A stretch of DNA of 64,000 nucleotides, taken from Streptomyces sp. XY006 (lineage in GTDB: Bacteria > Actinomycetota > Actinomycetes > Streptomycetales > Streptomycetaceae). The position numbers and the translations under genes are program-made. Positions 55,885-64,000 of the stretch are shown here, piece after piece. The notes below the pieces were generated by a model. It searched no databases. It was not told the DNA's origin and saw only the letters and a list, made by a program, of their open reading frames with translations. The DNA is taken from positions 1-64,000 of the forward strand of contig NZ_NOKT01000040.1 of the NCBI RefSeq assembly GCF_002237655.1, written 5' to 3'. Numbering within the stretch: the first letter of the stretch is position 1; every line of letters starts with the position of its first letter.

Positions 55885-58143
55885 TTACGCCAGCAGCGCG
55901 GGGATCGTGCCCTCGTGCGCCTCGCGCAGCTCGGACAGGGTGAGCGTGAACTCGCCCTGGACGTCCACCGTGTCACCGTCGACGACACCGATGCGGGTGG
56001 CCGGGAGGCCCCGGGCGCCGCACATGTCGGTGAAGCGGAGCTCCTCCGAGCGCGGCACGGCCACGACCGCGCGGCCCGCCGACTCGGAGAACAGGAAGGT
56101 GAAGGCGTCCAGACCGTCCGGGACGATCAGGCGCGCGCCCTTGCCGCCCAGCAGCGCCGACTCGACCACGGCCTGGATCAGACCGCCGTCGGACAGGTCG
56201 TGCGCGGAGTCGATCATGCCGTCGCGGGAGCCGGCAATCAGGATCTCGGCCAGCAGCCGCTCGCGCTCCAGGTCGACCTTCGGGGGCAGGCCGCCGAGGT
56301 GGTCGTGGATCACCTGGGACCAGGCCGAGCCGCCGAACTCCTCGCGGGTGTCGCCGAGGAGGTAGAGCAGCTGGCCCTCCTCCTGGAAGGCGACCGGGGT
56401 GCGGCGGGCGACGTCGTCGATGACGCCCAGGACCGCGACGACCGGGGTCGGGTGGATGGCCGCCTCGCCCGTCTGGTTGTAGAGCGAGACGTTGCCGCCG
56501 GTCACCGGCGTGCCGAGCTGCTGGCAGCCGTCCGCCAGACCGCGCACGGCCTCCGCGAACTGCCACATCACCGCCGGGTCCTCGGGCGAGCCGAAGTTCA
56601 GGCAGTCGGAGACCGCGAGCGGCTTGGCGCCGGTGGTGGCGACGTTGCGGTACGCCTCCGCCAGCGCGAGCTGGGCGCCGTGGTACGGGTCGAGCTTGGC
56701 GTACCGGCCGTTGCCGTCCGTGGCGATGGCCACGCCGAGGCCGGTCTCCTCGTCGATCCGGATCATGCCGGAGTCCTCGGGCTGGGCGAGGACGGTGTTG
56801 CCCTGCACGAAGTGGTCGTACTGGCTGGTGATCCAGGACTTGGAGGCCTGGTTCGGGGAGGAGACCAGCTTGAGGACCTGGTCCCTGAGCTCCTCGGACG
56901 TCTCCGGCCGCGGCAGCTTGTTCGCGTCGTCGGCCTGCAGGGCGTCCTGCCAGTCGGGGCGGGCGTAGGGACGCTCGTAGACCGGGCCCTCGTGGGCGAC
57001 CGTGCGCGGGTCGACGTCGACGATCTTGCCGCCGTGCCAGTAGATCTCCAGGCGGTCGCCGTCGGTCACCTCACCGATGACGGTGGCGATGACGTCCCAC
57101 TTCTCGCAGATCTCCAGGAAGCGGTCGACCTTCTCCGGCTCGACGACCGCGCACATGCGCTCCTGCGACTCGCTCATGAGGATCTCCTCGGGCGAGAGCG
57201 TGGAGTCGCGCAGCGGGACGTCGTCCAGGGTGACGCGCATGCCGCCCGAGCCGTTCGAGGCGAGCTCGGAGGTGGCGCAGGACAGGCCGGCCGCGCCGAG
57301 GTCCTGGATGCCGACGACCAGCTTCTCCTGGAAGGCCTCCAGGGTGCACTCGATGAGGAGCTTCTCCTGGAAGGGGTCGCCGACCTGCACCGCGGGACGC
57401 TTCGACGGCTTGGCGTCGTCGAAGGTCTCGCTCGCCAGGATCGAGGCGCCGCCGATGCCGTCGCCGCCGGTCCGGGCCCCGTACAGGATGACCTTGTTGC
57501 CCGCGCCGGACGCCTTCGCGAGGTGGATGTCCTCGTGCCGCATGACGCCGATGGCACCGGCGTTGACCAGCGGGTTGCCCTGGTAGCAGGCGTCGAAGAC
57601 GACCTCGCCGCCGATGTTGGGCAGGCCCAGGCAGTTGCCGTAGCCGCCGATGCCCGCGACCACGCCCGGCAGGACGCGCTTGGTGTCGGGGTGGTCGGCG
57701 GCGCCGAAGCGCAGCGGGTCGACGACCGCGACCGGGCGGGCGCCCATGGCGATGATGTCGCGGACGATGCCGCCGACACCGGTGGCCGCGCCCTGGTAGG
57801 GCTCGACGTACGACGGGTGGTTGTGCGACTCGACCTTGAAGGTGACCGCGTAGCCCTGGCCGACGTCCACGACACCGGCGTTCTCGCCGATGCCGACGAG
57901 CATGGCGTCGTTCTCGGGCGCCTTCTCGCCGAACTGGCGCAGGTGCACCTTGGAGGACTTGTACGAGCAGTGCTCGGACCACATGACCGAGTACATGGCG
58001 AGTTCGGCACCGGTGGGCCGGCGGCCGAGGATCTCGACCACGCGCTCGTACTCGTCCTTCTTCAGGCCCAGTTCGGCCCAGGGCAGCTCGACGTCGGGGG
58101 TCGCGGCCGCGTGCTCGACCGTGTCCAGAGGCGTCCGGCTCAT
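55885..58143 (-). CDS. purL: FGAM synthase, synthetase subunit PurL
   Basis: 752 aa, the length of the small PurL that works with PurS and PurQ. SEHCSYKSSKVHLRQF, KVESHNHPSYVEPYQGAATGVGG and LPNIGGEVVFDACYQGNPL are the ATP/FGAR motifs, and SAHDLSDGGLIQA is the second-half repeat. It converts FGAR to FGAM with ammonia from PurQ. The ATG at 58143 overlaps the purQ stop (ATGA). Confidence 0.96.
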   Translation of the reverse strand: MSRTPLDTVEHAAATPDVELPWAELGLKKDEYERVVEILGRRPTGAELAMYSVMWSEHCSYKSSKVHLRQFGEKAPENDAMLVGIGENAGVVDVGQGYAVTFKVESHNHPSYVEPYQGAATGVGGIVRDIIAMGARPVAVVDPLRFGAADHPDTKRVLPGVVAGIGGYGNCLGLPNIGGEVVFDACYQGNPLVNAGAIGVMRHEDIHLAKASGAGNKVILYGARTGGDGIGGASILASETFDDAKPSKRPAVQVGDPFQEKLLIECTLEAFQEKLVVGIQDLGAAGLSCATSELASNGSGGMRVTLDDVPLRDSTLSPEEILMSESQERMCAVVEPEKVDRFLEICEKWDVIATVIGEVTDGDRLEIYWHGGKIVDVDPRTVAHEGPVYERPYARPDWQDALQADDANKLPRPETSEELRDQVLKLVSSPNQASKSWITSQYDHFVQGNTVLAQPEDSGMIRIDEETGLGVAIATDGNGRYAKLDPYHGAQLALAEAYRNVATTGAKPLAVSDCLNFGSPEDPAVMWQFAEAVRGLADGCQQLGTPVTGGNVSLYNQTGEAAIHPTPVVAVLGVIDDVARRTPVAFQEEGQLLYLLGDTREEFGGSAWSQVIHDHLGGLPPKVDLERERLLAEILIAGSRDGMIDSAHDLSDGGLIQAVVESALLGGKGARLIVPDGLDAFTFLFSESAGRAVVAVPRSEELRFTDMCGARGLPATRIGVVDGDTVDVQGEFTLTLSELREAHEGTIPALLA

Positions 58144-58820
58144 GCGTTGACCAGCTTCTTGAGGATCGAGGTGAAGAACGGGAGGCCGTCGGTGCGGCCG
58201 GTGCCGATCAGCGGCTCGACGGCGTGCTCGGGGTGCGGCATGAGGCCGACCACGTTGCCGGCCGCGTTGGTGACGCCGGCGATGTCCCGCTGCGAGCCGT
58301 TGGGGTTGAAGTCCAGGTAGCGGAAGGCGACGCGGCCCTCGGCCTCCAGCTGGTCGAGCGTGTACGCGTCGGCGACGTACTGCCCGTCGTTGTTCTTCAG
58401 CGGGATGTGGATCTCCTGGCCGGCCGTGTAGTCGGTGGTCCAGGCGGTCTCGGCGTTCTCCACCCGCAGCTTCTGGTCGCGGCAGATGAAGTGCAGGTGG
58501 TCGTTGCGCAGCATCGTGCCGGGCAGCAGGTGCGCCTCGGTGAGGATCTGGAAGCCGTTGCAGATGCCGAGCACCGGAAGGCCGGCCTTGGCCTGCTCCA
58601 GCAAGGGTTCCATCACCGGCGAGAAACGGGCGATGGCCCCGGCGCGCAGATAGTCGCCGTAGGAGAAACCACCGCACAGCACCACGGCGTCGACCTGCTT
58701 GAGGTCCTTGTCCTTGTGCCAGAGGGCGACGGGCTCGGCGCCGGCGAGCCGGATCGCGCGCTGCGTGTCCCGGTCGTCCAGACTTCCCGGAAAAGTGACG
58801 ACGCCGATACGAGCGGTCAC
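58140..58820 (-). CDS. purQ: FGAM synthase, glutaminase subunit PurQ
   Basis: 226 aa class I glutaminase. Cys in GICNGFQIL and His/Glu in PHPEHAVEP form the catalytic triad; GGFSYGDYLRAGAIA is the family marker. It supplies ammonia to PurL. The GTG at 58820 overlaps the purS stop, and its own stop overlaps the purL start. Confidence 0.96.
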   Translation of the reverse strand: MTARIGVVTFPGSLDDRDTQRAIRLAGAEPVALWHKDKDLKQVDAVVLCGGFSYGDYLRAGAIARFSPVMEPLLEQAKAGLPVLGICNGFQILTEAHLLPGTMLRNDHLHFICRDQKLRVENAETAWTTDYTAGQEIHIPLKNNDGQYVADAYTLDQLEAEGRVAFRYLDFNPNGSQRDIAGVTNAAGNVVGLMPHPEHAVEPLIGTGRTDGLPFFTSILKKLVNA

Positions 58821-59080
58821 TTCACGGCCTCCGCGACTTCCTCGACCCGGACGGTGAAGTCCTCGATCACGGTGTTCGCGAGGAAGGACTCCGCAAGATC
58901 GTGAATGCGGGCGAGGGCGGCCTCGTCGACCGGCCCGTCAACTTCCAGTTCGAAACGCTTTCCCTGGCGGACGTCCGAGATCCCGTCGAAACCCAGCCGC
59001 GGCAGTGCGCGCTGCACCGCCTGGCCCTGGGGGTCGAGGATCTCCGGCTTGAGCATGACGTCGACTACGACGCGTGCCAC
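58817..59080 (-). CDS. purS: FGAM synthase, PurS subunit
   Basis: 87 aa. VVVDVMLKPEILDPQGQAV and VRQGKRFELEVDG are the PurS signatures. It bridges PurQ and PurL. The GTG at 59080 has GGGAG five bases upstream; a GTG at 59086 would add two residues. First gene of purSQL. Confidence 0.94.
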   Translation of the reverse strand: MARVVVDVMLKPEILDPQGQAVQRALPRLGFDGISDVRQGKRFELEVDGPVDEAALARIHDLAESFLANTVIEDFTVRVEEVAEAVK

Positions 59081-59348
59081 TGGCACTCCCGGTGTGTGGT
59101 GCTGAGCAGGTTCCTTCAGACTACCCGCACAAAATTTCTACGCGCGTCGACTTGGAGGAAGCTACGTGACCGCCATCACGATCCGGCATCGACGAGCACA
59201 CACACGAAAATTTCCGGGAAAGATTCCCGATCGACACCCGAAACCTATTGCGTTCGGACACGCGGAAGGATTTAGTCGGGGCTTCACCATGCATTGCCGG
59301 GCACTGTAGAAATGAATTGGCAAGTGCCGCAAGAAGGGACCGATATTC

Positions 59349-59666
59349 GTGGCGCAGAAGGTCGTGGTCACCCTCTTTGACGACATCGACGGCTCGGAAG
59401 CGACGGAAACGATCGCTTTCGGACTGGACGGCAGGTCGTACGAGATCGACCTGAGCGAGATCAACGCCGGTGAACTGCGGAAGGCGCTCGCGCCCTACGT
59501 GGAGGCCGGCCGCAAGCGGTCCCGCTCGGGCAAGGCCTACCGGCAGACGGAGGTGGCGCCCGACCCCTCGGCCGTGCGCGCCTGGGCCCAGGCCAACCAC
59601 ATGGAGGTCCCCGCGCGCGGGCGCATCCCCAAGAAGGTCTACGAGGCGTTCAGCGCCGCCCAGTGA
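59349..59666 (+). CDS. lsr2: Lsr2-family nucleoid protein
   Basis: 105 aa. The N-terminal dimerisation part (VVVTLFDDIDGSEATETIAFGLDG, then YEIDLSE) and the C-terminal DNA-binding domain (AVRAWAQANHMEVPARGRIPKKVYEAF with the RGR AT-hook-like loop) are complete. It silences AT-rich and foreign DNA. Streptomyces carries two paralogues; position beside purS fits the second one, LsrL (SCO4076 from memory). The GTG at 59349 has AAGGGA 11 bases upstream. Confidence 0.92.
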   Translation: MAQKVVVTLFDDIDGSEATETIAFGLDGRSYEIDLSEINAGELRKALAPYVEAGRKRSRSGKAYRQTEVAPDPSAVRAWAQANHMEVPARGRIPKKVYEAFSAAQ

Positions 59667-59721
59667 CGGCCCCTGCGGGCCCGCGCCGACGACCGGTCAC
59701 CGGCCCCTCGCGGCAACCGAC

Positions 59722-59752
59722 TTGCGCAGCACCCCCGCTGATCAGCTAGAGT
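59722..59752 (+). promoter_or_regulatory. Promoter of tRNA-Gly (TCC)
   Basis: TTGCGC (59722-59727), 19 bases, TAGAGT (59747-59752), 48 bases before the tRNA. Confidence 0.45.
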
Positions 59753-59800
59753 CTGGAGCACGCCGAGGGGCGCGGCCGAAAGGCCCAGCTCACGGAACAT

Positions 59801-59872
59801 GCGGGTGTAGTTCAGTAGTAGAACATCCCCCTTCCAGGGGGAAGGCGCAGTGTGCGATTCCTGTCACCCGCT
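59801..59872 (+). tRNA. tRNA-Gly (TCC)
   Basis: 72 bases with anticodon loop CTTCCAG (TCC) and acceptor GCGGGTG/CACCCGC. The T-arm is irregular (GTGCGATTCCTGTC). Confidence 0.92.
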
Positions 59873-59952
59873 CTGCACTGCCGTACCGACCACGGATGTG
59901 GATCAGGTAGGCTGGTGCCCGCACCGGTCAGTGAGAGCTGGTCGGGAGCAAT

Positions 59953-60025
59953 GCGGACGTAGCTCAGTTGGTAGAGCGCAACCTTGCCAAGGTTGAGGTC
60001 GCGAGTTCGAGCCTCGTCGTCCGCT
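59953..60025 (+). tRNA. tRNA-Gly (GCC), copy 1
   Basis: 73 bases with anticodon loop TTGCCAA (GCC) and acceptor GCGGACG/CGTCCGC. It differs from the copy at 63852 by a compensated acceptor pair and one T-loop base. Confidence 0.95.
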
Positions 60026-60033
60026 CGGGAATG

Positions 60034-60061
60034 AGACCCCGGTCCTGATGGACCGGGGTCT
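60034..60061 (+). terminator. Terminator after tRNA-Gly (GCC)
   Basis: AGACCCCGGTC (60034-60044) pairs perfectly with GACCGGGGTCT (60051-60061) and is followed by TCTCG. Confidence 0.85.
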
Positions 60062-60082
60062 TCTCGTATCCCCGGCCCTCTC

Positions 60083-60109
60083 TGACATTTGTCATGCCGA
60101 GTGATGACA
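60083..60109 (+). promoter_or_regulatory. Candidate response-regulator operator of the ABC/two-component operon
   Basis: Two overlapping dyads: TGACATTTGTCA (60083-60094) and TGTCAT, 8 bases, ATGACA (60090-60109). They lie 44 bases before the ABC gene. TGTCAT/ATGACA half-sites resemble those bound by DesR-type regulators, and the operon encodes such a regulator. Confidence 0.6.
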
Positions 60110-60152
60110 GCGCGCACTGCTCCGCGGGCCCCGCGGGCGGAACGCTTGAGGC

Positions 60153-61118
60153 ATGGAAACCAACGGACACGAACACGTGATTGAGGTCACTGACCTGCGG
60201 CGTGTGTACGGGGGCGGGTTCGAGGCCGTTCGCGGAATCAGCTTTTCCGTGCGGCGCGGGGAGATCTTCGCGCTGCTCGGCACCAACGGCGCGGGCAAGA
60301 CGTCGACCGTCGAACTGCTGGAGGGACTGGCCCCGCCGGCGGACGGCCGGGTGCGGATCCTCGGACACGACCCGTACACCGAGCGGGCCGCCGTACGCCC
60401 CCGCACCGGCGTGATGCTGCAGGAGGGCGGGTTCCCGTCCGAGCTGACCGTCGCGGAGACCGCGCGGATGTGGGCCGGGTGCGTGAGCGGGGCCCGGCCG
60501 CCCGCGGAGGTGCTGGCCCTGGTCGGGCTGGAGTCCAAGGCCGGCATCCGGGTCAAGCAGCTCTCCGGCGGACAGCGCCGTCGGCTGGACCTGGCGCTCG
60601 CCCTGCTCGGCGACCCCGAGGTGCTGTTCCTGGACGAGCCGAGCACCGGTCTGGACGCCGAAGGCCGCCACCACACCTGGGAGTTGGTGAGCGCGCTGCG
60701 CGACGGCGGCACCACCGTGCTGCTGACCACGCACTACCTGGAGGAGGCCGAGCAGCTCGCCGACCGGCTGGCGATCATGCACGAGGGCCGTATCGCCGCC
60801 ACCGGCACCCCGGCCGAGGTCACCGCGGCGGAGCCCTCGCGGATCTCCTTCGAGCTGCCCGACGGCTACTTCGTCGGCGACCTTCCGCCGCTCGGCGAAC
60901 TGGGCGTGGCCGGGCACGAGACCGACGGCCGGATCGTCCGGCTGCGCACCCATGAACTGCAGCGGACCGCCACCGGGCTGCTGCTGTGGGCCGACCGGGC
61001 CCGGGTCGAGCTGCGCCGCCTGGACGTGCGGTCGGCCTCCCTGGAGGAGGCGTTCCTCCAGATCGCCAAGGACGTCTCCGCCGAGCGGGCCACCACGACG
61101 AAGGAGTTCGCGGCATGA
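60153..61118 (+). CDS. ABC exporter ATPase
   Basis: 321 aa. LLGTNGAGKTSTVELLEG (Walker A), KQLSGGQRRRLDLALALLGDP (signature), VLFLDEPSTGLD (Walker B) and TTHYLEEAEQLADR (His switch). The C-terminal about 100 residues are the accessory domain of DrrA-type drug exporters. It pairs with the permease whose ATG overlaps its stop. The start at 60153 has little ribosome-binding signal. Confidence 0.9.
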   Translation: METNGHEHVIEVTDLRRVYGGGFEAVRGISFSVRRGEIFALLGTNGAGKTSTVELLEGLAPPADGRVRILGHDPYTERAAVRPRTGVMLQEGGFPSELTVAETARMWAGCVSGARPPAEVLALVGLESKAGIRVKQLSGGQRRRLDLALALLGDPEVLFLDEPSTGLDAEGRHHTWELVSALRDGGTTVLLTTHYLEEAEQLADRLAIMHEGRIAATGTPAEVTAAEPSRISFELPDGYFVGDLPPLGELGVAGHETDGRIVRLRTHELQRTATGLLLWADRARVELRRLDVRSASLEEAFLQIAKDVSAERATTTKEFAA

Positions 61119-61912
61119 GCGCCCTGCCCACCACCCCCCGTCCCGCGGCGACCACCGCGCTGAGCCGGATGACGGCGCTGGCCCGCGCCGAACTGACCCT
61201 CCTGGGACGCACCAGGGGCGCGCTCGTCGCCGCGCTGTTCGTACCGCTGGTGCTGCCGGTCAGCGCCTCGCAGGCGGCCAAGGAGATGGACCTCGCCAAG
61301 GCGGGGCTCGACACCGGGACCTTCGTGCTGCCCGCGGCGATCGGCTTCTCCCTGCTGTTCGCCGTCTACTCGGTGCTCGTCGGCACCTTCGTCGTCCGGC
61401 GCGAGGAACTCGTCCTCAAGCGGCTGCGCACCGGTGAGCTGCGGGACGCCGAGATCCTGTCCGGCGCCGCCCTGCCGGCCGTCCTCACCGGGCTCGCGCA
61501 GTCCCTGCTGCTGGCCGCCGGGTGCAGCGTGCTGCTGGACGTGGCCGCGCCGTCCGCGCCCCACTACGCCGTCCTGGGGCTGCTGTTGGGGCTCGTGATG
61601 TGCGCCGCCCTGGCCGCGGCCACCGCGAGCGTCACCCGCACGGGGGAGAGCGCGCAGGTCACGCCGATGCCGCTGCTGATGGTCTCCATGGTCGGCTCCG
61701 GGATGTTCGTCCCGCTGGAGCTGCTGCCGGACAAGGTGGCGAGCGTCTGCGAGCTGCTGCCGCTGACGCCCGTCATCACCCTGGTGCGCGGTGGCTGGAC
61801 CGGTGATCTGCCCGTCTCGGACGCGCTCGGCGCCCTCGTGGTCGCGGTGGCCTGGATCGCCGTCGCCGTGTTTGCTGTACGGCGGAGGTTCCACTGGGAA
61901 CCGCGGCGCTGA
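61115..61912 (+). CDS. ABC exporter permease
   Basis: 265 aa ABC-2-type membrane protein with six hydrophobic segments. LKRLRTGELRDAEILSG and VSMVGSGMFVPLELLPDKV are family loops. Start ATG 61115 overlaps the ATPase gene (ATGA). It probably exports a lipid, antibiotic or peptide; the cargo is unknown. Confidence 0.87.
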   Translation: MSALPTTPRPAATTALSRMTALARAELTLLGRTRGALVAALFVPLVLPVSASQAAKEMDLAKAGLDTGTFVLPAAIGFSLLFAVYSVLVGTFVVRREELVLKRLRTGELRDAEILSGAALPAVLTGLAQSLLLAAGCSVLLDVAAPSAPHYAVLGLLLGLVMCAALAAATASVTRTGESAQVTPMPLLMVSMVGSGMFVPLELLPDKVASVCELLPLTPVITLVRGGWTGDLPVSDALGALVVAVAWIAVAVFAVRRRFHWEPRR

Positions 61913-61934
61913 GCGGACGGGGAGTGACGGGCTG

Positions 61935-63212
61935 ATGCGCGGGCCGGGCAGGTGGTGGCGGGGGAAGACCACGCCGGAGAAGGTCGAGACGTACACCCGG
62001 TTGTCGTTCCACCTCTTCGCGGTGATGGAGTTCTTCTCCGTCGGGCTGACGTCCGTCGTGCCGATGGGGCCGCGCTGGGGCACCGCCGCCATGCTGGTGG
62101 TGGCCGTGCACGCCGGGCTCTGCTTCGTGACCGTGTCGGCGGCGGTGGACTGGACGCGGGGCCGCAGGCCGCAGCCCGTCGGGCTGCTGTGGGCGCTGGG
62201 CGCCGTCACGGCCGTGATCGCCGTGGCGGCGATCACGCTGGCCGAGCACGGACCCGACCGCGAGGGGCTGGACACCGCCGCGGGCGGGGTCTTCGGGGTC
62301 ATCCTGATCTTCGGCCCCGGCATCATGGCGCTCGGCGTCCGCGACCGGCGGCGGGCCTTCGGGATCGCGGGCGCGTTCGCGGCGGGCACCTGGGTGGTGA
62401 CCCTGGTCGTCGGCGCCTCCGCCCTCACGGCCCTGTCCACCGCGCTGATCGTGCTGGCCGGCGGGCTGTTCCTCGCCTTCACGGCGGTGTTCTCGGTCTG
62501 GCTGCTCAACGCCGTCTACGAGCTCGACGAGGCCCGCGAGACCCGGACCCGGCTCGCCGTCGCCGAGGAGCGGCTGCGGTTCGGGCGGGATCTGCACGAC
62601 GTCATGGGGCGCAACCTCGCCGTGATCGCCCTGAAGAGCGAGCTGGCCGTGCAGCTGGCGCAGCGGGGGCGGCCGGAGGCCGTGGCGCAGATGGTCGAGG
62701 TGCAGCGGCTCGCGCAGGAGTCCCAGCGGGAGGTGCGCGAGGTGGTGCGCGGCTACCGGGAGGCCGACCTCGCGTCGGAACTGGCCGGTGCGCAAGGGGT
62801 GCTGGCCGCCGCCGGGATCGACTGCACGGTGAGCGGGCGGACCCCGGCGGGGCTGCCGGCCGAGGTGCAGTCCGCCTTGGGGTGGGTCGTACGGGAGGCC
62901 GCGACGAACGTGCTGCGGCACGGGGACGCGCGGTGGTGTGCTGTGGAACTGCGGGTGCGGGAGGGGCGGGTGGTGTTGTCCGTGGAGAACGACGGGGTCA
63001 CGGGGACGGAGGACGGCGTGCCGATGGCGTCGGGCTCGACCGGTACGGGCCTGGCCGGGCTGCGGGAGCGGCTGGCGAAGCTCGACGGGACGCTGGAGGC
63101 CGGGCCCGTCGGCAAGGGGCTGTTCCGGCTCAGGGCGGAGATCGCCCTGCCGCCGGTGGCCCCGGCCGGGTCCGCCGCCGCGCGTGAGGTCGCCGACGAG
63201 GTCACCGGATGA
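61935..63212 (+). CDS. DesK-type sensor histidine kinase
   Basis: 425 aa. Five or six membrane helices with almost no external domain (about 25-205) are followed by a coiled linker, the HisKA_3 phospho-acceptor RDLHDVMGRNLAVIALKSE (His near 220) and a GHKL ATPase (REAATNVLRHG, GLAGLRERLAKLDG). The many-helix sensor suggests detection of membrane state or of the exported compound. It lies 22 bases after the permease, and its stop overlaps the regulator start. Confidence 0.9.
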   Translation: MRGPGRWWRGKTTPEKVETYTRLSFHLFAVMEFFSVGLTSVVPMGPRWGTAAMLVVAVHAGLCFVTVSAAVDWTRGRRPQPVGLLWALGAVTAVIAVAAITLAEHGPDREGLDTAAGGVFGVILIFGPGIMALGVRDRRRAFGIAGAFAAGTWVVTLVVGASALTALSTALIVLAGGLFLAFTAVFSVWLLNAVYELDEARETRTRLAVAEERLRFGRDLHDVMGRNLAVIALKSELAVQLAQRGRPEAVAQMVEVQRLAQESQREVREVVRGYREADLASELAGAQGVLAAAGIDCTVSGRTPAGLPAEVQSALGWVVREAATNVLRHGDARWCAVELRVREGRVVLSVENDGVTGTEDGVPMASGSTGTGLAGLRERLAKLDGTLEAGPVGKGLFRLRAEIALPPVAPAGSAAAREVADEVTG

Positions 63213-63829
63213 CGGCCGTGAAGCCCGTGCGGCTGCTGCTCGCCGACGACGAGCACCTGATCCGGGGCGCGCTCGCCGCGCTGCTGGCGCTGGAGGAGGA
63301 CATCATGGTCGTCGCCGAGGCGGCCACCGGGCCGGAGGCCCTGGCGATGGCCCGGGCCCACAAGCCCGACGTCGCCGTGCTGGATCTGCAGATGCCCGGC
63401 GCCGACGGTGTGAAGGTCGCCACATCCCTGCGGTCGGAACTGCCCGGATGCAAGGTCCTCATCGTCACCAGCCATGGGCGGCCCGGGCACCTGAAGCGGG
63501 CGCTGGAGGCCGGGGTGCGCGGGTTCGTGCCGAAGACCGTGAGCGCACAGCGGCTGGCCGAGCTCATCCGCACCGTGCACGCCGGGAACCGGTACGTCGA
63601 CCCGGAGTTGGCCGCCGACGCCATCGCCGCCGGGGACTCGCCGCTGACCGCGCGGGAGGCCGAGGTGCTGGAACTCGCCGCGGACGGGGCACCGGTCGCG
63701 GAGATCGCCGAGCGGGCGGCGCTGTCCCAGGGGACCGTGCGGAACTACCTGTCGTCGGCCGTGTCGAAGCTCGGGGCGGAGAACCGGCATGCCGCGGTGC
63801 GGCTCGCGCGGGAGCGAGGTTGGGTATAG
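63209..63829 (+). CDS. NarL/DesR-type response regulator
   Basis: 206 aa. The receiver (about 5-120) has DDE, Asp in VAVLDLQMPGADG, TSHG and the Lys of VPKTV. The LuxR-type HTH (about 140-200) reads LTAREAEVLELAADGAPVAEIAERAALSQGTVRNYLSS, of which the recognition helix is SQGTVRNYLSSAVSK. It is translationally coupled to the kinase and probably binds the dyads at 60083-60109. The stop codon lies inside a tRNA promoter element. Confidence 0.92.
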   Translation: MTAVKPVRLLLADDEHLIRGALAALLALEEDIMVVAEAATGPEALAMARAHKPDVAVLDLQMPGADGVKVATSLRSELPGCKVLIVTSHGRPGHLKRALEAGVRGFVPKTVSAQRLAELIRTVHAGNRYVDPELAADAIAAGDSPLTAREAEVLELAADGAPVAEIAERAALSQGTVRNYLSSAVSKLGAENRHAAVRLARERGWV

Positions 63830-63830
63830 T
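63825..63830 (+). promoter_or_regulatory. -10 element of tRNA-Gly copy 2
   Basis: TATAGT at 63825-63830 overlaps the stop codon of the response regulator and lies 21 bases before the tRNA. No good -35 is seen. Confidence 0.4.
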
Positions 63831-63851
63831 GGTTCCCGCGCCACGGCGCAT

Positions 63852-63924
63852 GCGAACGTAGCTCAGTTGGTAGAGCGCAACCTTGCCAAGGTTGAGGTCG
63901 CGAGTTCGAACCTCGTCGTTCGCT
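63852..63924 (+). tRNA. tRNA-Gly (GCC), copy 2
   Basis: 73 bases with anticodon loop TTGCCAA (GCC) and acceptor GCGAACG/CGTTCGC. Compared with copy 1 the fourth acceptor pair is A-T instead of G-C. Confidence 0.95.
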
Positions 63925-63932
63925 CCAGCGAG

Positions 63933-63960
63933 AAGCCCCCCGGTTCCGGCCGGGGGGCTT
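63933..63960 (+). terminator. Terminator after tRNA-Gly copy 2
   Basis: AAGCCCCCCGG (63933-63943) pairs perfectly with CCGGGGGGCTT (63950-63960) and is followed by CTTC. Confidence 0.85.
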
Positions 63961-64000
63961 CTTCATGTCCTACGACCAGGCGGTGCCGGTCAGCCGCTCG

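Noticed and set aside
55630..58320. 896-residue open frame on the plus strand
   Set aside because: Antisense to purL and the ArsR gene; shows no domain motifs.

Overview
The window is high-GC actinobacterial DNA and almost certainly comes from a Streptomyces chromosome. The evidence is the extreme GC bias at third codon positions, many GTG starts, several apparently leaderless promoters, BldC, an AtrA-type regulator, an NsdA-type sporulation protein, an Lsr2-type nucleoid protein and a c-di-AMP riboswitch of the streptomycete type. From memory, the backbone runs in the same order as the S. coelicolor segment from about SCO4122 down to SCO4072. This could not be checked here.

Layout. 1-531: promoters and leader of an rRNA operon that reads leftwards out of the window. 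532-18606: core genes (MarR/MFS pair, PAS-SpoIIE phosphatase, ndh/atrA divergent pair, an ECF sigma factor fused to a membrane-anchored carbohydrate-binding domain, a degenerate asparagine-synthase homologue, an NsdA paralogue, lhgO, trmB, prsW, and an M23 peptidase under a c-di-AMP riboswitch). 19074-33480: an accessory stretch bounded by an initiator tRNA-Met and a tRNA-Lys. It holds (a) a MarR regulator with a RibD-like enzyme of reversed domain order and a GTP cyclohydrolase II, tied together by three near-identical operators; (b) a SigB-type sigma factor with a full RsbU/R/S/T/X-like partner-switching set and two MarR paralogues; (c) a complete lasso-peptide cluster (precursor, cyclase, RRE protein, protease, ABC exporter) whose predicted 15-residue core looks like citrulassin. 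33630-49974: DEAD-box helicase, lipoprotein, zincin, phosphoesterase, a Glu-Asp-Phe tRNA cluster, a frameshifted secreted trypsin, hrpA, a second identical tRNA-Asp, bldC, vdh and a DUF3073 gene. 50055-59080: two purine blocks (purF-purM and purS-purQ-purL) separated by lipoprotein, thiol-transferase-like, M23 and ArsR genes. 59349-64000: Lsr2 paralogue, tRNA-Gly genes, and an ABC exporter translationally linked to a DesK/DesR-type two-component system.

How it fits together. Envelope and stress signalling dominates: a sigma factor that appears to carry its own anti-sigma and sensor domains, a stressosome-like phosphorelay, c-di-AMP control of a wall hydrolase, and several one-component regulators with visible palindromes in their promoters. 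The clearest specialised-metabolism locus is the lasso cluster. It has no arginine deiminase nearby, as I recall is usual for citrulassins. The least explained system is the three-operator MarR/RibD-like/GTP-cyclohydrolase unit. No CRISPR array, insertion sequence or prophage was seen.
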